From NCBI GenBank assembly GCA_036504895.1, contig DASXUJ010000022.1, forward strand, positions 1-37,090: DNA of 37,090 bases. Reading direction: 5' to 3'. The notes beneath the pieces were generated by a model. That model was not told the DNA's origin and searched no databases. It worked only from the letters and a program-made list of their open reading frames with translations. Positions 15,255 to 22,811 of the stretch are shown in pieces (position 1 is the first letter of the stretch; the number at the start of each line of letters is the position of its first letter). Origin of the DNA: Syntrophorhabdaceae bacterium. GTDB lineage: Bacteria; Desulfobacterota; Syntrophorhabdia; Syntrophorhabdales; Syntrophorhabdaceae. Made by a program: the position numbers and the translations under genes.

Positions 15255-16163
15255 CTACATGGTGGGAGAGATAGTCAGGAGAAAATCTTCTATGGCTTTA
15301 TTTACCTGTGCCGGATGAGTCACGGGGCCCATGTGGCCCATATCCCTGAGCGTGATCACTCTGGATCGCGGCAGAACGGGAGAGAGAAGAGCGATGAGTC
15401 TCTTTGCAGGGGCGGTGGATTTCGTTCCGGTCAGGAGCAGGGCGGGCACATCGAGTGCCGCGAAGGCGGCGAGTGGTGTGGTCTCGTGGAAGGAGGCGTA
15501 CCATTCGGGGCGTGCCGCGACCATGCCCGCCGCGAAACCGGCGCGCCTCGCCTCGCTCGTCGTGCTCCACGTGCCGGAACCGACCCAGTAATCGACGAAA
15601 TATTCCCCTGCGGCCTCAAATTCGCCCCTGTCCATCATGCATTGGGTTTCGTCTCTATTCACCATGATCTCCCGGGAGGCGGCGCTCTCGGGGTCCGCGG
15701 CCACGACAAGGCTCCACAGGGCAGGCTCGTAGAGCGTCAACGAGAGGAGCCGGGGCAGGTGGCGCAGCGCAACTTTAAGGGCAATGGCTCCGCCCCATGA
15801 ATGGCCGATCAGGTGAAATCGTTCCCCCGCCGCCTGAAAGACCGATTCAAGGAGGTCGCACTCGTCATCCACCGACATGCCGCGAGAACCTGACCATGCG
15901 GGGGTGCGGCCATGACCATAGAGGTCCGGGGCAATAATCCGGAACCTGTCCGAGAGCCGGTCCATCAAAGGGCGCCACTGACCGGACGTGCTTGCACTTC
16001 CGTGGATGCAGACCACTGACGGCCCGCGGCCCGTCTCACGATAAATGCAGACGGGTATCCTCACATGCTGCGGCGGATTCTCAGGTGTAATGGCGTCCCC
16101 CTTTATAGTCTCATTCCATCGTGAGGTGCTTCCTTTTTCCAGGTATAACGGGAATCTTCTCAT
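15255..16163 (-). CDS. Alpha/beta-hydrolase-fold protein
   Basis: A 302-residue cytosolic hydrolase. The oxyanion region is CIHGSASTSGQW (52-63), the strand-helix DLYGHGRT follows, and the nucleophile elbow is GHSWGG with S122. The C-terminal MGHMGPVTHP contains the likely catalytic histidine. At the usual acid position (LLLTGTKSTAPAK) there is no aspartate after the strand, so the acid may come from elsewhere, as in some relatives. The order and spacing suit esterases, C-C hydrolases and haloperoxidase-like members. No signal peptide is present. The gene stands upstream of the radical SAM gene on the same strand but each appears to have its own promoter. Substrate unknown. Confidence 0.85.
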   Translation of the reverse strand: MRRFPLYLEKGSTSRWNETIKGDAITPENPPQHVRIPVCIYRETGRGPSVVCIHGSASTSGQWRPLMDRLSDRFRIIAPDLYGHGRTPAWSGSRGMSVDDECDLLESVFQAAGERFHLIGHSWGGAIALKVALRHLPRLLSLTLYEPALWSLVVAADPESAASREIMVNRDETQCMMDRGEFEAAGEYFVDYWVGSGTWSTTSEARRAGFAAGMVAARPEWYASFHETTPLAAFAALDVPALLLTGTKSTAPAKRLIALLSPVLPRSRVITLRDMGHMGPVTHPAQVNKAIEDFLLTISPTM

Positions 16164-16359
16164 ACTATGATTCAGGGACAGGAAGAGTCAAGAATAATCT
16201 GTCGCCCCTGACCATTATTGTGCAAATGGAAGGCAGACCTTTCCAGGTCTTTTTTCGAGTCAACGACAGGATTACCCGGAGTAAATAAATGAATATACCA
16301 CCTTGTCAAATGGGCAGGTTTTTTAGACTCTTGTAAATAATGGGAGGGGGCGAAGCCCT
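16164..16359. other. Intergenic region with a terminator-like hairpin
   Basis: No gene seen. Besides the hydrolase promoter, it holds AGACCT-TTCC-AGGTCT (16235-16250) followed by TTTTT on the plus strand, terminator-like in shape but facing no plus-strand gene. On the minus strand the same hairpin lies in the hydrolase leader. Confidence 0.5.
16280..16309 (-). promoter_or_regulatory. Promoter of the alpha/beta hydrolase gene
   Basis: Minus strand: perfect TTGACA (16309-16304), 18 bases, TTTACT (16285-16280). Predicted start near 16273, leader about 110 nt. Confidence 0.5.
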
Positions 16360-16482
16360 GGCGGCAAAGATAAGGATGCAGGTTCTAGGCGCGCGGTCCT
16401 CTGGGATGCGACGGCGTACTAAAGTACGTCAAAGCATCACAGGGACCGCGCAACGACGAAGATGCGCCTTAGATTTGCCGCC
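16360..16482. repeat. 123-bp nested palindrome, REP-like element
   Basis: Outer arms GGCGGCAAA (16360-16368) and TTTGCCGCC (16474-16482) are perfect complements, with TAAGG/CCTTA just inside. A second perfect stem, GCGCGGTCC (16391-16399) with GGACCGCGC (16443-16451), encloses CTGGGATGC/GCATCACAG and finally CGTACT/AGTACG around a two-base loop. Part of the inner arm can pair in two ways (GGCGC near 16388 with GCGCC near 16464). It ends five bases downstream of the MRJP-like stop codon. Its architecture is that of a dispersed palindromic unit and not of a simple terminator, since no T-run follows. Confidence 0.8.
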
Positions 16483-16487
16483 TGACC

Positions 16488-17648
16488 TTACTTGAGAAGG
16501 ACCGGTTGAGCGTCCACCTTAACCCTGAACAACACATAAGGCTTCTGCCTCATATCCTTGCCTGCGTTATGTCCCGGCCCTCGCTCTATCTGGTTTGCCG
16601 TGAAGTAGAGAAAGCCGTCCCCTGCCAGCGACAGGGTGTCGGGCCAGAGCATCCTCGGGTCGTGGGCGATGGTCTCTATGGCGCCGTCAGGCATATAGCG
16701 GTGGATTGCGTTGTGCTCGTAATCGGAAAGGTAGATGCGGCCCTGGGTGTCCGACTCGAGGCCGTCCGATGCACCGCCTTTGTCGCCATGGTCCTTGACG
16801 GTCGCGACCACACTCTCCTCCGTTGCATTAGGGTCGGCCAACGCGTCAACACTCACGCTGTAGAGACGGCGGGATGAGAGGGGGCAATAGAAGAGACGGG
16901 AGCCGTCGTTGTTTATGGCGATGCCGTCGGCCGCCACCGCAAGGGGAAATGGTTTCTGACCGGGAAGATAAAGGAGCAGGGGGCTGCCTTCCACCATGGC
17001 GAGAAAACCCTTCTCAGGCTTGGTTGAAGGATGTTCGACGAGCCGTCTCCAGCCTTTGCCGGTTTCGAGGTCGACCACGATAATGGCGCCTGCCCCGGAA
17101 TCGGTGATAAATGCCAGGCCTTGCTTTCCCTTCCTCAGATCGAATCTTATGTCGTTGAGATAGGTATTCGCCAGGGCCACGTCCCGGGTGAGGAGTATGG
17201 TCTTGAAGACTTTATTGGTGCTGAGGTCTATGCCCACGAGCTTCGGACCTTCGAATGTGGTGGGTCCGAAGGCGATGCTCCCCGTATCGAGGACCCAGAG
17301 CCTGTCCTTCGGATCGACGACCACGCTTTGGACCGAGACGAAGCAATCCTTCTGACTGCCCTTTTCGCAGGTGTTGATCTTCTGGTTAGGGTAGGGGACG
17401 GTCTTTCCCTTCTTCAACTCCATCACGGTGGCGGTTACCTTGTCTCCCCATTGAGGGAAATTGACGAATATTCGACCTTTCTGCGATACGGTGACACCCG
17501 TGGGCATGGGGCCGTGAAAGAAGGCGATCGCTTCGATATTTCCTATCGTCTTTTCTTTTGCGAGATCTTTCCCGGAGGCGGCATTACCGGGCAGAGCACT
17601 CAGGACCATAAAGAAAGCCAGCACCGAAACAGCGAGAAATCGATTCAT
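16488..17648 (-). CDS. Secreted major royal jelly/Yellow-family protein
   Basis: A 386-residue exported beta-propeller protein. The start at 17648 has AAAGGAGG six bases before it; the in-frame ATG at 17702 has none. Residues 1-24 form a Sec signal ending near GNAAS. The body carries family landmarks: PTGVTVSQKGRIFVNFPQWGD, then SVQSVVVDPKDRLWVLDTG, YLNDIRFDL, AFITDSGAGAIIVVDLETG, and ADGIAINNDGSRLFYCPLSSRRLYSV with SDG and TQGRIYLSDYEHNAI later. In insects these are Yellow and royal-jelly proteins; bacterial members have no firm biochemical role, though they are related to SMP-30-like lactonase propellers. It has a good promoter of its own. The nested palindrome directly follows its stop. 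Confidence 0.88.
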   Translation of the reverse strand: MNRFLAVSVLAFFMVLSALPGNAASGKDLAKEKTIGNIEAIAFFHGPMPTGVTVSQKGRIFVNFPQWGDKVTATVMELKKGKTVPYPNQKINTCEKGSQKDCFVSVQSVVVDPKDRLWVLDTGSIAFGPTTFEGPKLVGIDLSTNKVFKTILLTRDVALANTYLNDIRFDLRKGKQGLAFITDSGAGAIIVVDLETGKGWRRLVEHPSTKPEKGFLAMVEGSPLLLYLPGQKPFPLAVAADGIAINNDGSRLFYCPLSSRRLYSVSVDALADPNATEESVVATVKDHGDKGGASDGLESDTQGRIYLSDYEHNAIHRYMPDGAIETIAHDPRMLWPDTLSLAGDGFLYFTANQIERGPGHNAGKDMRQKPYVLFRVKVDAQPVLLK

Positions 17649-17701
17649 CAACTGCCTCCTTTGTCCCGCCCGTAGAGGGAGGGAGGGAATGATTTTTTTC
17701 A

Positions 17702-17729
17702 ATTATATCTTATGTATGAAAAGGATCAA
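17702..17729 (-). promoter_or_regulatory. Promoter of the MRJP-like gene
   Basis: Minus strand: TTGATC (17729-17724), 16 bases, perfect TATAAT (17707-17702). Predicted start near 17695, about 47 nt before the ATG. Confidence 0.65.
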
Positions 17730-17828
17730 GAGCAATTGGGGTAACACATAAAAAAATAGGGAGTTGTATACAGGATGAGGCAGGAGAAGTCTGTTCCTGG
17801 AATTTCACAGAATTTATTTTTTCATCGG

Positions 17829-18551
17829 CTAGCCTTCCGAGTTCTCCCTCTCCTCCCTTTTTGCCCCCCGGAGGATTCCGGCCACGGTCTCTCTTATGCG
17901 GACCATTTTGGCAGGCGGGAAGGGCTTGATATGGGCGAAGGTGGGATTGAGGGTGGGAGCGGAGCGGAACTCCTGGATAAAGAACTTCCCGGCCCCCCTG
18001 ATCCTCTCTGCGGTCCGGTAGACGTCTTCCTCCCTGTGGAGGAAGGGGACCACGGTCATCCTGAACTCATAGTCCACGTGACCTTCCATAATGAAATCTA
18101 TGCTTTCCTGGATGGGCGCGGCGTCCGTTTCGACACCGCACCACCGGGAATATTTATCCAGGGGGCCCTTCACGTCCATGGCAAGGTAATCCACGAAACC
18201 TTCAGCTACCAGTCTCCTGACTGCCGCCGGATTCGACCCGTTCGTGTCGAGCTTGATCTGCATGCCCATGTCCTTGAGCCGGCGGGCGAGAAGAAAAAGG
18301 TTTTTATGGATCGTGGGCTCGCCGCCCGTGATCACCACCTTATCGACCCAGTTCTTATATTTTTTCAAAGTAAGAAAAATGTGATCGAGAGGGATGTTTT
18401 CCAGCTTTTCGTGATTCACCACGAGTCCGCTGTTATGGCAATAAGGGCACCTGAAGTTGCATCCCCCCGTAAAAAGGACCGATGAAAGCTGCTTTTTCCA
18501 GTCGATAAAACTGGTCTCGATAAATCCTTTGATACAGGGAGCATCAACCAT
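17829..18551 (-). CDS. nrdG: Anaerobic ribonucleotide reductase activating protein
   Basis: A 240-residue radical SAM activase that puts the glycyl radical on NrdD. The cluster motif is CNFRCPYC with C31, C35 and C38; the later VVITGGEPTIH is the GGE motif that contacts SAM, and KLDTNGSNP fits the barrel. It begins CIKGFIETSFIDWKKQLSSVLFTGGC, the form found with redoxin-type class III reductases and longer than enterobacterial NrdG (about 155 residues). Its start overlaps the redoxin gene by eight bases, so translation is probably coupled. It ends the nrdD-redoxin-nrdG operon. Without the neighbours it could be confused with a generic pyruvate-formate-lyase-type activase, but the context settles it. 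Confidence 0.93.
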   Translation of the reverse strand: MVDAPCIKGFIETSFIDWKKQLSSVLFTGGCNFRCPYCHNSGLVVNHEKLENIPLDHIFLTLKKYKNWVDKVVITGGEPTIHKNLFLLARRLKDMGMQIKLDTNGSNPAAVRRLVAEGFVDYLAMDVKGPLDKYSRWCGVETDAAPIQESIDFIMEGHVDYEFRMTVVPFLHREEDVYRTAERIRGAGKFFIQEFRSAPTLNPTFAHIKPFPPAKMVRIRETVAGILRGAKREERENSEG

Positions 18552-18804
18552 TGAATGCGCTCAACACCTCTTCGATCTGGGGGACGCTGCCGCGCCACTC
18601 GCCGAGTCCGTTCTCCATCTCGTCTTCCACCACGACGGTCGGCAGGGCCATGACACGGTAGAATGTGGCCTCCGCAAGGCCTTCCGCAGTTCCCGTATTA
18701 TATGAAATCACGCCTATATTCTTTTCCTTGAGACTCTCCCCCAGCTTTTTCGCCATGGGACACATGGGACAATCATCTTTGTAAAAGATCTTCACTACAC
18801 TCAT
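18544..18804 (-). CDS. Glutaredoxin/thioredoxin-like protein, likely NrdD electron donor
   Basis: An 86-residue thioredoxin-fold protein. The redox motif is CPMC (C12, C15), and the cis-proline loop is MALPTVVVED, both normal for the NrdH/glutaredoxin-like group. I start at 18804, which has GGAGG ten bases upstream; a longer frame from 18897 adds 31 residues of no family character. It lies between nrdD and nrdG and overlaps nrdG by eight bases. In one class of anaerobic reductases, characterised in Methanosarcina barkeri, such a redoxin replaces formate as reductant. That it does so here is inferred from position and motif. Confidence 0.88.
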   Translation of the reverse strand: MSVVKIFYKDDCPMCPMAKKLGESLKEKNIGVISYNTGTAEGLAEATFYRVMALPTVVVEDEMENGLGEWRGSVPQIEEVLSAFNG

Positions 18805-18917
18805 ATCCTGCAGTCCTCCCGTTTCGTAGAGTAGGCGCCCCTTGGGGCCATGAAGACTCATCATAAGCCGCGCCCACGGCCTCATATTCTTCTTCACTTA
18901 ATATTTGGATCAATCAG

Positions 18918-21002
18918 TTATTCGTTTACTGCCGCTTCCGCGCTGGAGAAGAACTCGATGTTCCGGTGCCTGTCCTTAAGCTCTCCCAGCTTCCCCTTGT
19001 TCCAGCTCGATATTTTCGTAAAGTAGCCCGTGATCCTGGTGATTCCGTCCACGTCTTCCGAGCCGCAATAGGAGCAGGTATCCTGGAGCCCCCGACCCGT
19101 CCTGTGACACTTGTTGCAGGTGGTGAATTCCGGAGAAAAGGCGATCTGGTCGCTGGTGGTGAATTTGAAAGTCTTTATGACGAAGTCGGCAATGGCCTCC
19201 TTGGAGGGCTGAGACTCTCCGAGCCAGACGTGGGATATGGAGCCCGCTTCGATGAGGGGATGGAAGATGCCCTCGCTCGTTACCCTTTCGATCGGATTCA
19301 TGGGCACCTTTACATTCACATGGGTAGAATTGGTGTAATAGACTTCGCCCGTGGCGATATCGCCTTTCACGACCCTGCCCGACATAGGGGAGAAATATCT
19401 GAGGTCGAGGCGGGCAAACCGGTAGCTCGTGCTTTCCGCGGGGGTCTGCTCGAGAAGGATCTTAAAGCCTTCCTGCCGTTTCATCTTTTCGCACAGGAGG
19501 TTCATATGGGCAATTACTTTGAGGCCGAATTTGAGGGCCTTCTTGGAATCGTGCAGCTCCTCGCCCGTGTGGACCTGGACCATCTCATTGAGGCCCACCA
19601 TGCCCACGAGGTGGGACGCGAGGTTGAAGCGGAGGTAAGGCGATCCATCCCTGTTCATGGTGAGGAGCGAGAGGGGACCGTTCTCTCCGAGGGAGAGGAG
19701 CCTTTCGAGGAAATTCCTCTTTTCCTTATGGGCTTTCACGGCGAGCATGAACTTTTCAGTGAGAAGGTTGAAGAGCTTTGTATCGTCGTTCTTCGCCTGG
19801 TAGGCGATTCTCGGAAGATTGAGGGAGACGTTCTGAAGGGCGCTATACCTCATCCTCCAGGGCTCCTTCGCATCGAGGAGGTCGTGCTCTTCCAGCTTGA
19901 AACTCAACCGGCAGCACTCCGATATCTTGGCCGTATCTCCCCGGTCGAAGACGAAGTAGGTATTCCCTTTGTCGGCAGCCACGTCCGATATGAGGTGGAG
20001 GAATTCCATATGGTCGGGGGTGCGGAAAAACTTCTCCGTAATATGAACGATCGGTTTGGGGAAGAAGAAAGGCCTTCCCGCGCCGTCCCCTTCTTTAAAT
20101 ACCTCGAAGAGCTTCCATGCGAACCTCTGGCCCTCTTTTTCATATTCGCCATAGGTCTTGCCCGTGAATTTACCGCCCGGGCCGATGGCAGGGGTATCGA
20201 CGAAATGCTTGGGCACTTCCCAATAGATATTGATATCGGAGAATATGGCCTGACCGCCGCGCGCCACTGCCTGTTGTGAGAATTCGAAGATGAGCATTTG
20301 GGCGAGCTGCTTCACCTGTTCGTCGCTCATGCCTTCGATATAGGGGGCAAAAAAGATATTGACCGCATCCCATCCGATAGCGCCCGCGAAGTTGCTCTGA
20401 AGGGCCGCCGCGAATTTGATGAGGTGGGCCAGCAGTACCTCCGGCTGTTTTGCCGGTTTTGCCATGGAGAGCGAATGGGGCAGGTCGAGTCCGAATCTCT
20501 TGATGTATTCCAGGGACTGGCCGCTGCAATAAGGCCTGTCGATGAATCCGAGGTCGTGGAGGTGGATGTCGCCGTTCATATGGGCGTCCGCGACTTCCGG
20601 AGAGAAGACGGAGAGGAGTGCGTACTCCTTCTTTATCCTTTCCGCCAGGGTCAGGTTTGTGGCTTCCGGACCATGGGGCACGTTCGCGTTTTCTTTATTC
20701 GGGTGAAGGATGAGGTTATCCACATCAAAGACCGGCATACCGAGCCTGGTATGCATCTTCCGGGGGGTTTCAAGTCCTTTTTCTATCAGTTTGGCATTTA
20801 CGATTTCTCTGATAAGGGGTGCGGTCACCACCTTAATGCCCGATTTTCTTACCATCTTCTCCACTTCCCTGCTCACTTCGACGGCGGTATCCTCATCGAT
20901 TACCGTCTCCCTCGTGAGAGCGTCTACAATTTTGGTCCTGTCCCAGTCGGAAATGGATTCTTCGGAAGTGCGGACAAAAAGGTTTAAGTCAGTGGTCTCC
21001 AT
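18918..21002 (-). CDS. nrdD: Anaerobic (class III) ribonucleoside-triphosphate reductase
   Basis: A 694-residue glycyl-radical enzyme that turns ribonucleoside triphosphates into deoxy forms without oxygen. An N-terminal ATP cone (about 1-85) gives allosteric control. The catalytic barrel follows, with HLHDLGFIDRPYCSGQS near 147-163 and an unusual vicinal pair SECCRLSF (C363, C364), where the thiyl cysteine is expected. The C-terminal zinc ribbon has CNKC and CSYC (629, 632, 643, 646), and the glycyl radical loop is RITGYF, glycine 659. The ATG at 21002 has GGGGG five bases away; a TTG one codon upstream is less likely. The redoxin and nrdG follow. The promoter carries NrdR-like boxes. The CC pair and the redoxin suggest the redoxin-dependent class. 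Confidence 0.97.
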   Translation of the reverse strand: METTDLNLFVRTSEESISDWDRTKIVDALTRETVIDEDTAVEVSREVEKMVRKSGIKVVTAPLIREIVNAKLIEKGLETPRKMHTRLGMPVFDVDNLILHPNKENANVPHGPEATNLTLAERIKKEYALLSVFSPEVADAHMNGDIHLHDLGFIDRPYCSGQSLEYIKRFGLDLPHSLSMAKPAKQPEVLLAHLIKFAAALQSNFAGAIGWDAVNIFFAPYIEGMSDEQVKQLAQMLIFEFSQQAVARGGQAIFSDINIYWEVPKHFVDTPAIGPGGKFTGKTYGEYEKEGQRFAWKLFEVFKEGDGAGRPFFFPKPIVHITEKFFRTPDHMEFLHLISDVAADKGNTYFVFDRGDTAKISECCRLSFKLEEHDLLDAKEPWRMRYSALQNVSLNLPRIAYQAKNDDTKLFNLLTEKFMLAVKAHKEKRNFLERLLSLGENGPLSLLTMNRDGSPYLRFNLASHLVGMVGLNEMVQVHTGEELHDSKKALKFGLKVIAHMNLLCEKMKRQEGFKILLEQTPAESTSYRFARLDLRYFSPMSGRVVKGDIATGEVYYTNSTHVNVKVPMNPIERVTSEGIFHPLIEAGSISHVWLGESQPSKEAIADFVIKTFKFTTSDQIAFSPEFTTCNKCHRTGRGLQDTCSYCGSEDVDGITRITGYFTKISSWNKGKLGELKDRHRNIEFFSSAEAAVNE

Positions 21003-21008
21003 CAATAC

Positions 21009-21068
21009 CCCCTATATTTAGTGATGTTGCCTGAGATGAATACTACATATGGCCTCAAAGGATGTCAA
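21009..21068 (-). promoter_or_regulatory. nrdD promoter with tandem NrdR-box-like sites
   Basis: Minus strand: perfect TTGACA (21068-21063), 17 bases, TAGTAT (21045-21040). Two 16-bp sites resembling the NrdR consensus (acaCWATATATWGtgt) lie at 21055-21040 (11 of 16) and 21024-21009 (12-13 of 16). They are exactly 31 bp apart, three helical turns, the spacing seen in known NrdR operators. The first covers the -10. This suggests ATP/dATP-dependent repression by NrdR; no nrdR gene is in the window. Confidence 0.75.
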
Positions 21069-21113
21069 GAGGAAAAATGATTTTTTTATTGATATCAGGG
21101 CAACCGCTCCTTT

Positions 21114-22811
21114 TCAGGGAGCCTTCCGGAGCACCCTCGCGAGGGTCTCACTCAGCTCCTCGAGCTTATAAGGCTTGGAAATCATGTCCACAAACCCATA
21201 GCGGGTGAAATCGGACATGATCCGATTGTTTGCGTATCCGCTCGATACCACCGCCTTTATCCCGGGGTCGATCTCCACGAGCTCTTCCATGGCCTCCTCT
21301 CCTCCCATACCGCCTGGAATGGTAAGGTCCAGAATTACGAGATCGAAGGGGGCGGCCTTCTTCCGGGCTTCCACATAGAGATCGATCGCCTCCACCCCGT
21401 CTTTTGCGCATTCTGTTTCGTATCCGAGGAACCCGAGCATTTCGCCTATGGTGTCGCGCACGATCTCTTCGTCATCCATGAGCAGGATCCGGCCCTTCCC
21501 TGTGGTAAGGGAGGCTTTATCACCCGATGAGAGAGGATTTTTCTTTTGTGTGGCGGGAAGGGTAATGATGAAGGTGGTACCGATCCCCAGGTGCGATTTT
21601 ACTTCGATATATCCGCCGTGCTTTCGGATGATGGAATAGGAGGTGGCGAGCCCGAGGCCGCTTCCCCTCTGTTTTGTAGTGAAAAAGGGATCGAAGATCT
21701 TATCCACATACTCTTCCGGTATGCCGATGCCGTGGTCCATGATGGTGACCCGAATGTAGGAGCCCCTGCCGGGGAGCACATCTCCCGGCCCCTGGTCCTG
21801 CTCGATCATTAGGTTTTCGGCCTTTACTTCAATTGTGCCGCCTGTAGGCATGGCCTCTTTTGCGTTGATGACGAGGTTCTGTATTACCTGGCTCACCTGC
21901 CCTTCATCCACATCCACGTTCCAGAGGTCTTCGGGAAGGGAGAAGAAGCAGCGCACATTCGAGCCGGTAAGGGTAAAATTCGTCGAATCCTCCAGGATAT
22001 GGGTGATGCCCGTGGTCCTCTTGATCGGCGCGCCCCCCTTGGAAAAGGTGAGGAGCTGCTGGGTCAGGTCCTTCGCCCTGTTCACCGCCTGCTCGGCGCC
22101 CGCGAGCCGCTTGAATGAGGGATCGTCGGGTTTGGTCGTCATTTTGGCCAGGGAGATATTTCCCATGATGGCGGTCATGATATTATTGAAATCGTGGGCG
22201 ATGCCGCCGGCGAGGATGCCCAGGGATTCGAGCTTGCTCGCTTTGAAAAGCTCCTCCTCCAATCTCCTGCGGTCTCCGATGTCGCGGAGATATGCGAGGA
22301 TCGCGCTCTTGCCCGCGAAGGCAATAGTGCTTACCACTGCCTCGATATAGACGAGGGCGCCGTCCTTCTTCACTCCCTTGAACTCGTACCTGTCCGGGGT
22401 AGCCTCACCCTTCAAGCGCATGGCGTGGTAATTGGAGATCTTCTCCTTTTCGTCCTCATGGACGAGAAAAACCGCCGGCTGGCCCAAAAGATCTTCAGGG
22501 GCGCCATACCCGAAGATTTCCACAAGCCTCCGGTTTGCGTAGATATGGACGCCGTCCCGGATAATCGCCACTCCGTCATGGGAATGCTCGATGGCGATCC
22601 GATAGCGCTCCTCCGATTCCCTCAGCTCTTTTTCCGTCTGCCTGTTTTTCGCGAGGGCATCGGAGATCTCAGTGATCTCGGCGAGATGGCGCTTTCCCTT
22701 TTCTTCGGCCATACGCTGGTAATAGACCGAACGGGTCTTCTCCTCGTCGAGTGATTTCCTGAGTGCGGTGATTTCTTCGTCCCTGTCGGGGCCGTTCATA
22801 TCATCCTTCAT
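21114..22811 (-). CDS. Hybrid PAS histidine kinase with C-terminal receiver
   Basis: A 565-residue cytosolic sensor kinase. Order: coiled coil (about 10-65), PAS domain with PAC tail (about 67-185), HisKA with AGGIAHDFNN and phospho-acceptor H206, ATPase domain with N-box NLVINAKEA (N318 region), G1 DHGIGIP and G2 GSGLGLA, then a receiver (440-562) with MDDEE, acceptor D495 and K546. There is no membrane segment, so input comes from inside the cell. Its ATG at 22811 overlaps the FIST gene stop (ATGA), implying coupled synthesis. An internal ATG at 22799 with AAGGA is a possible alternative. The receiver makes it a hybrid kinase; no separate response regulator is adjacent. The FIST partner is the likely source of signal. 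Confidence 0.94.
   Translation of the reverse strand: MKDDMNGPDRDEEITALRKSLDEEKTRSVYYQRMAEEKGKRHLAEITEISDALAKNRQTEKELRESEERYRIAIEHSHDGVAIIRDGVHIYANRRLVEIFGYGAPEDLLGQPAVFLVHEDEKEKISNYHAMRLKGEATPDRYEFKGVKKDGALVYIEAVVSTIAFAGKSAILAYLRDIGDRRRLEEELFKASKLESLGILAGGIAHDFNNIMTAIMGNISLAKMTTKPDDPSFKRLAGAEQAVNRAKDLTQQLLTFSKGGAPIKRTTGITHILEDSTNFTLTGSNVRCFFSLPEDLWNVDVDEGQVSQVIQNLVINAKEAMPTGGTIEVKAENLMIEQDQGPGDVLPGRGSYIRVTIMDHGIGIPEEYVDKIFDPFFTTKQRGSGLGLATSYSIIRKHGGYIEVKSHLGIGTTFIITLPATQKKNPLSSGDKASLTTGKGRILLMDDEEIVRDTIGEMLGFLGYETECAKDGVEAIDLYVEARKKAAPFDLVILDLTIPGGMGGEEAMEELVEIDPGIKAVVSSGYANNRIMSDFTRYGFVDMISKPYKLEELSETLARVLRKAP

Noticed and set aside
16235-16255. A plus-strand terminator (6-bp stem and T-run)
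   Set aside because: No plus-strand gene lies upstream to be terminated, and the stem is short. Noted only as part of the intergenic region.
18966-20279. A 437-codon open frame on the plus strand opposite nrdD
   Set aside because: It mirrors the highly conserved nrdD coding strand, has no Shine-Dalgarno and no recognisable domain. Such antisense frames are common in GC-rich genes.
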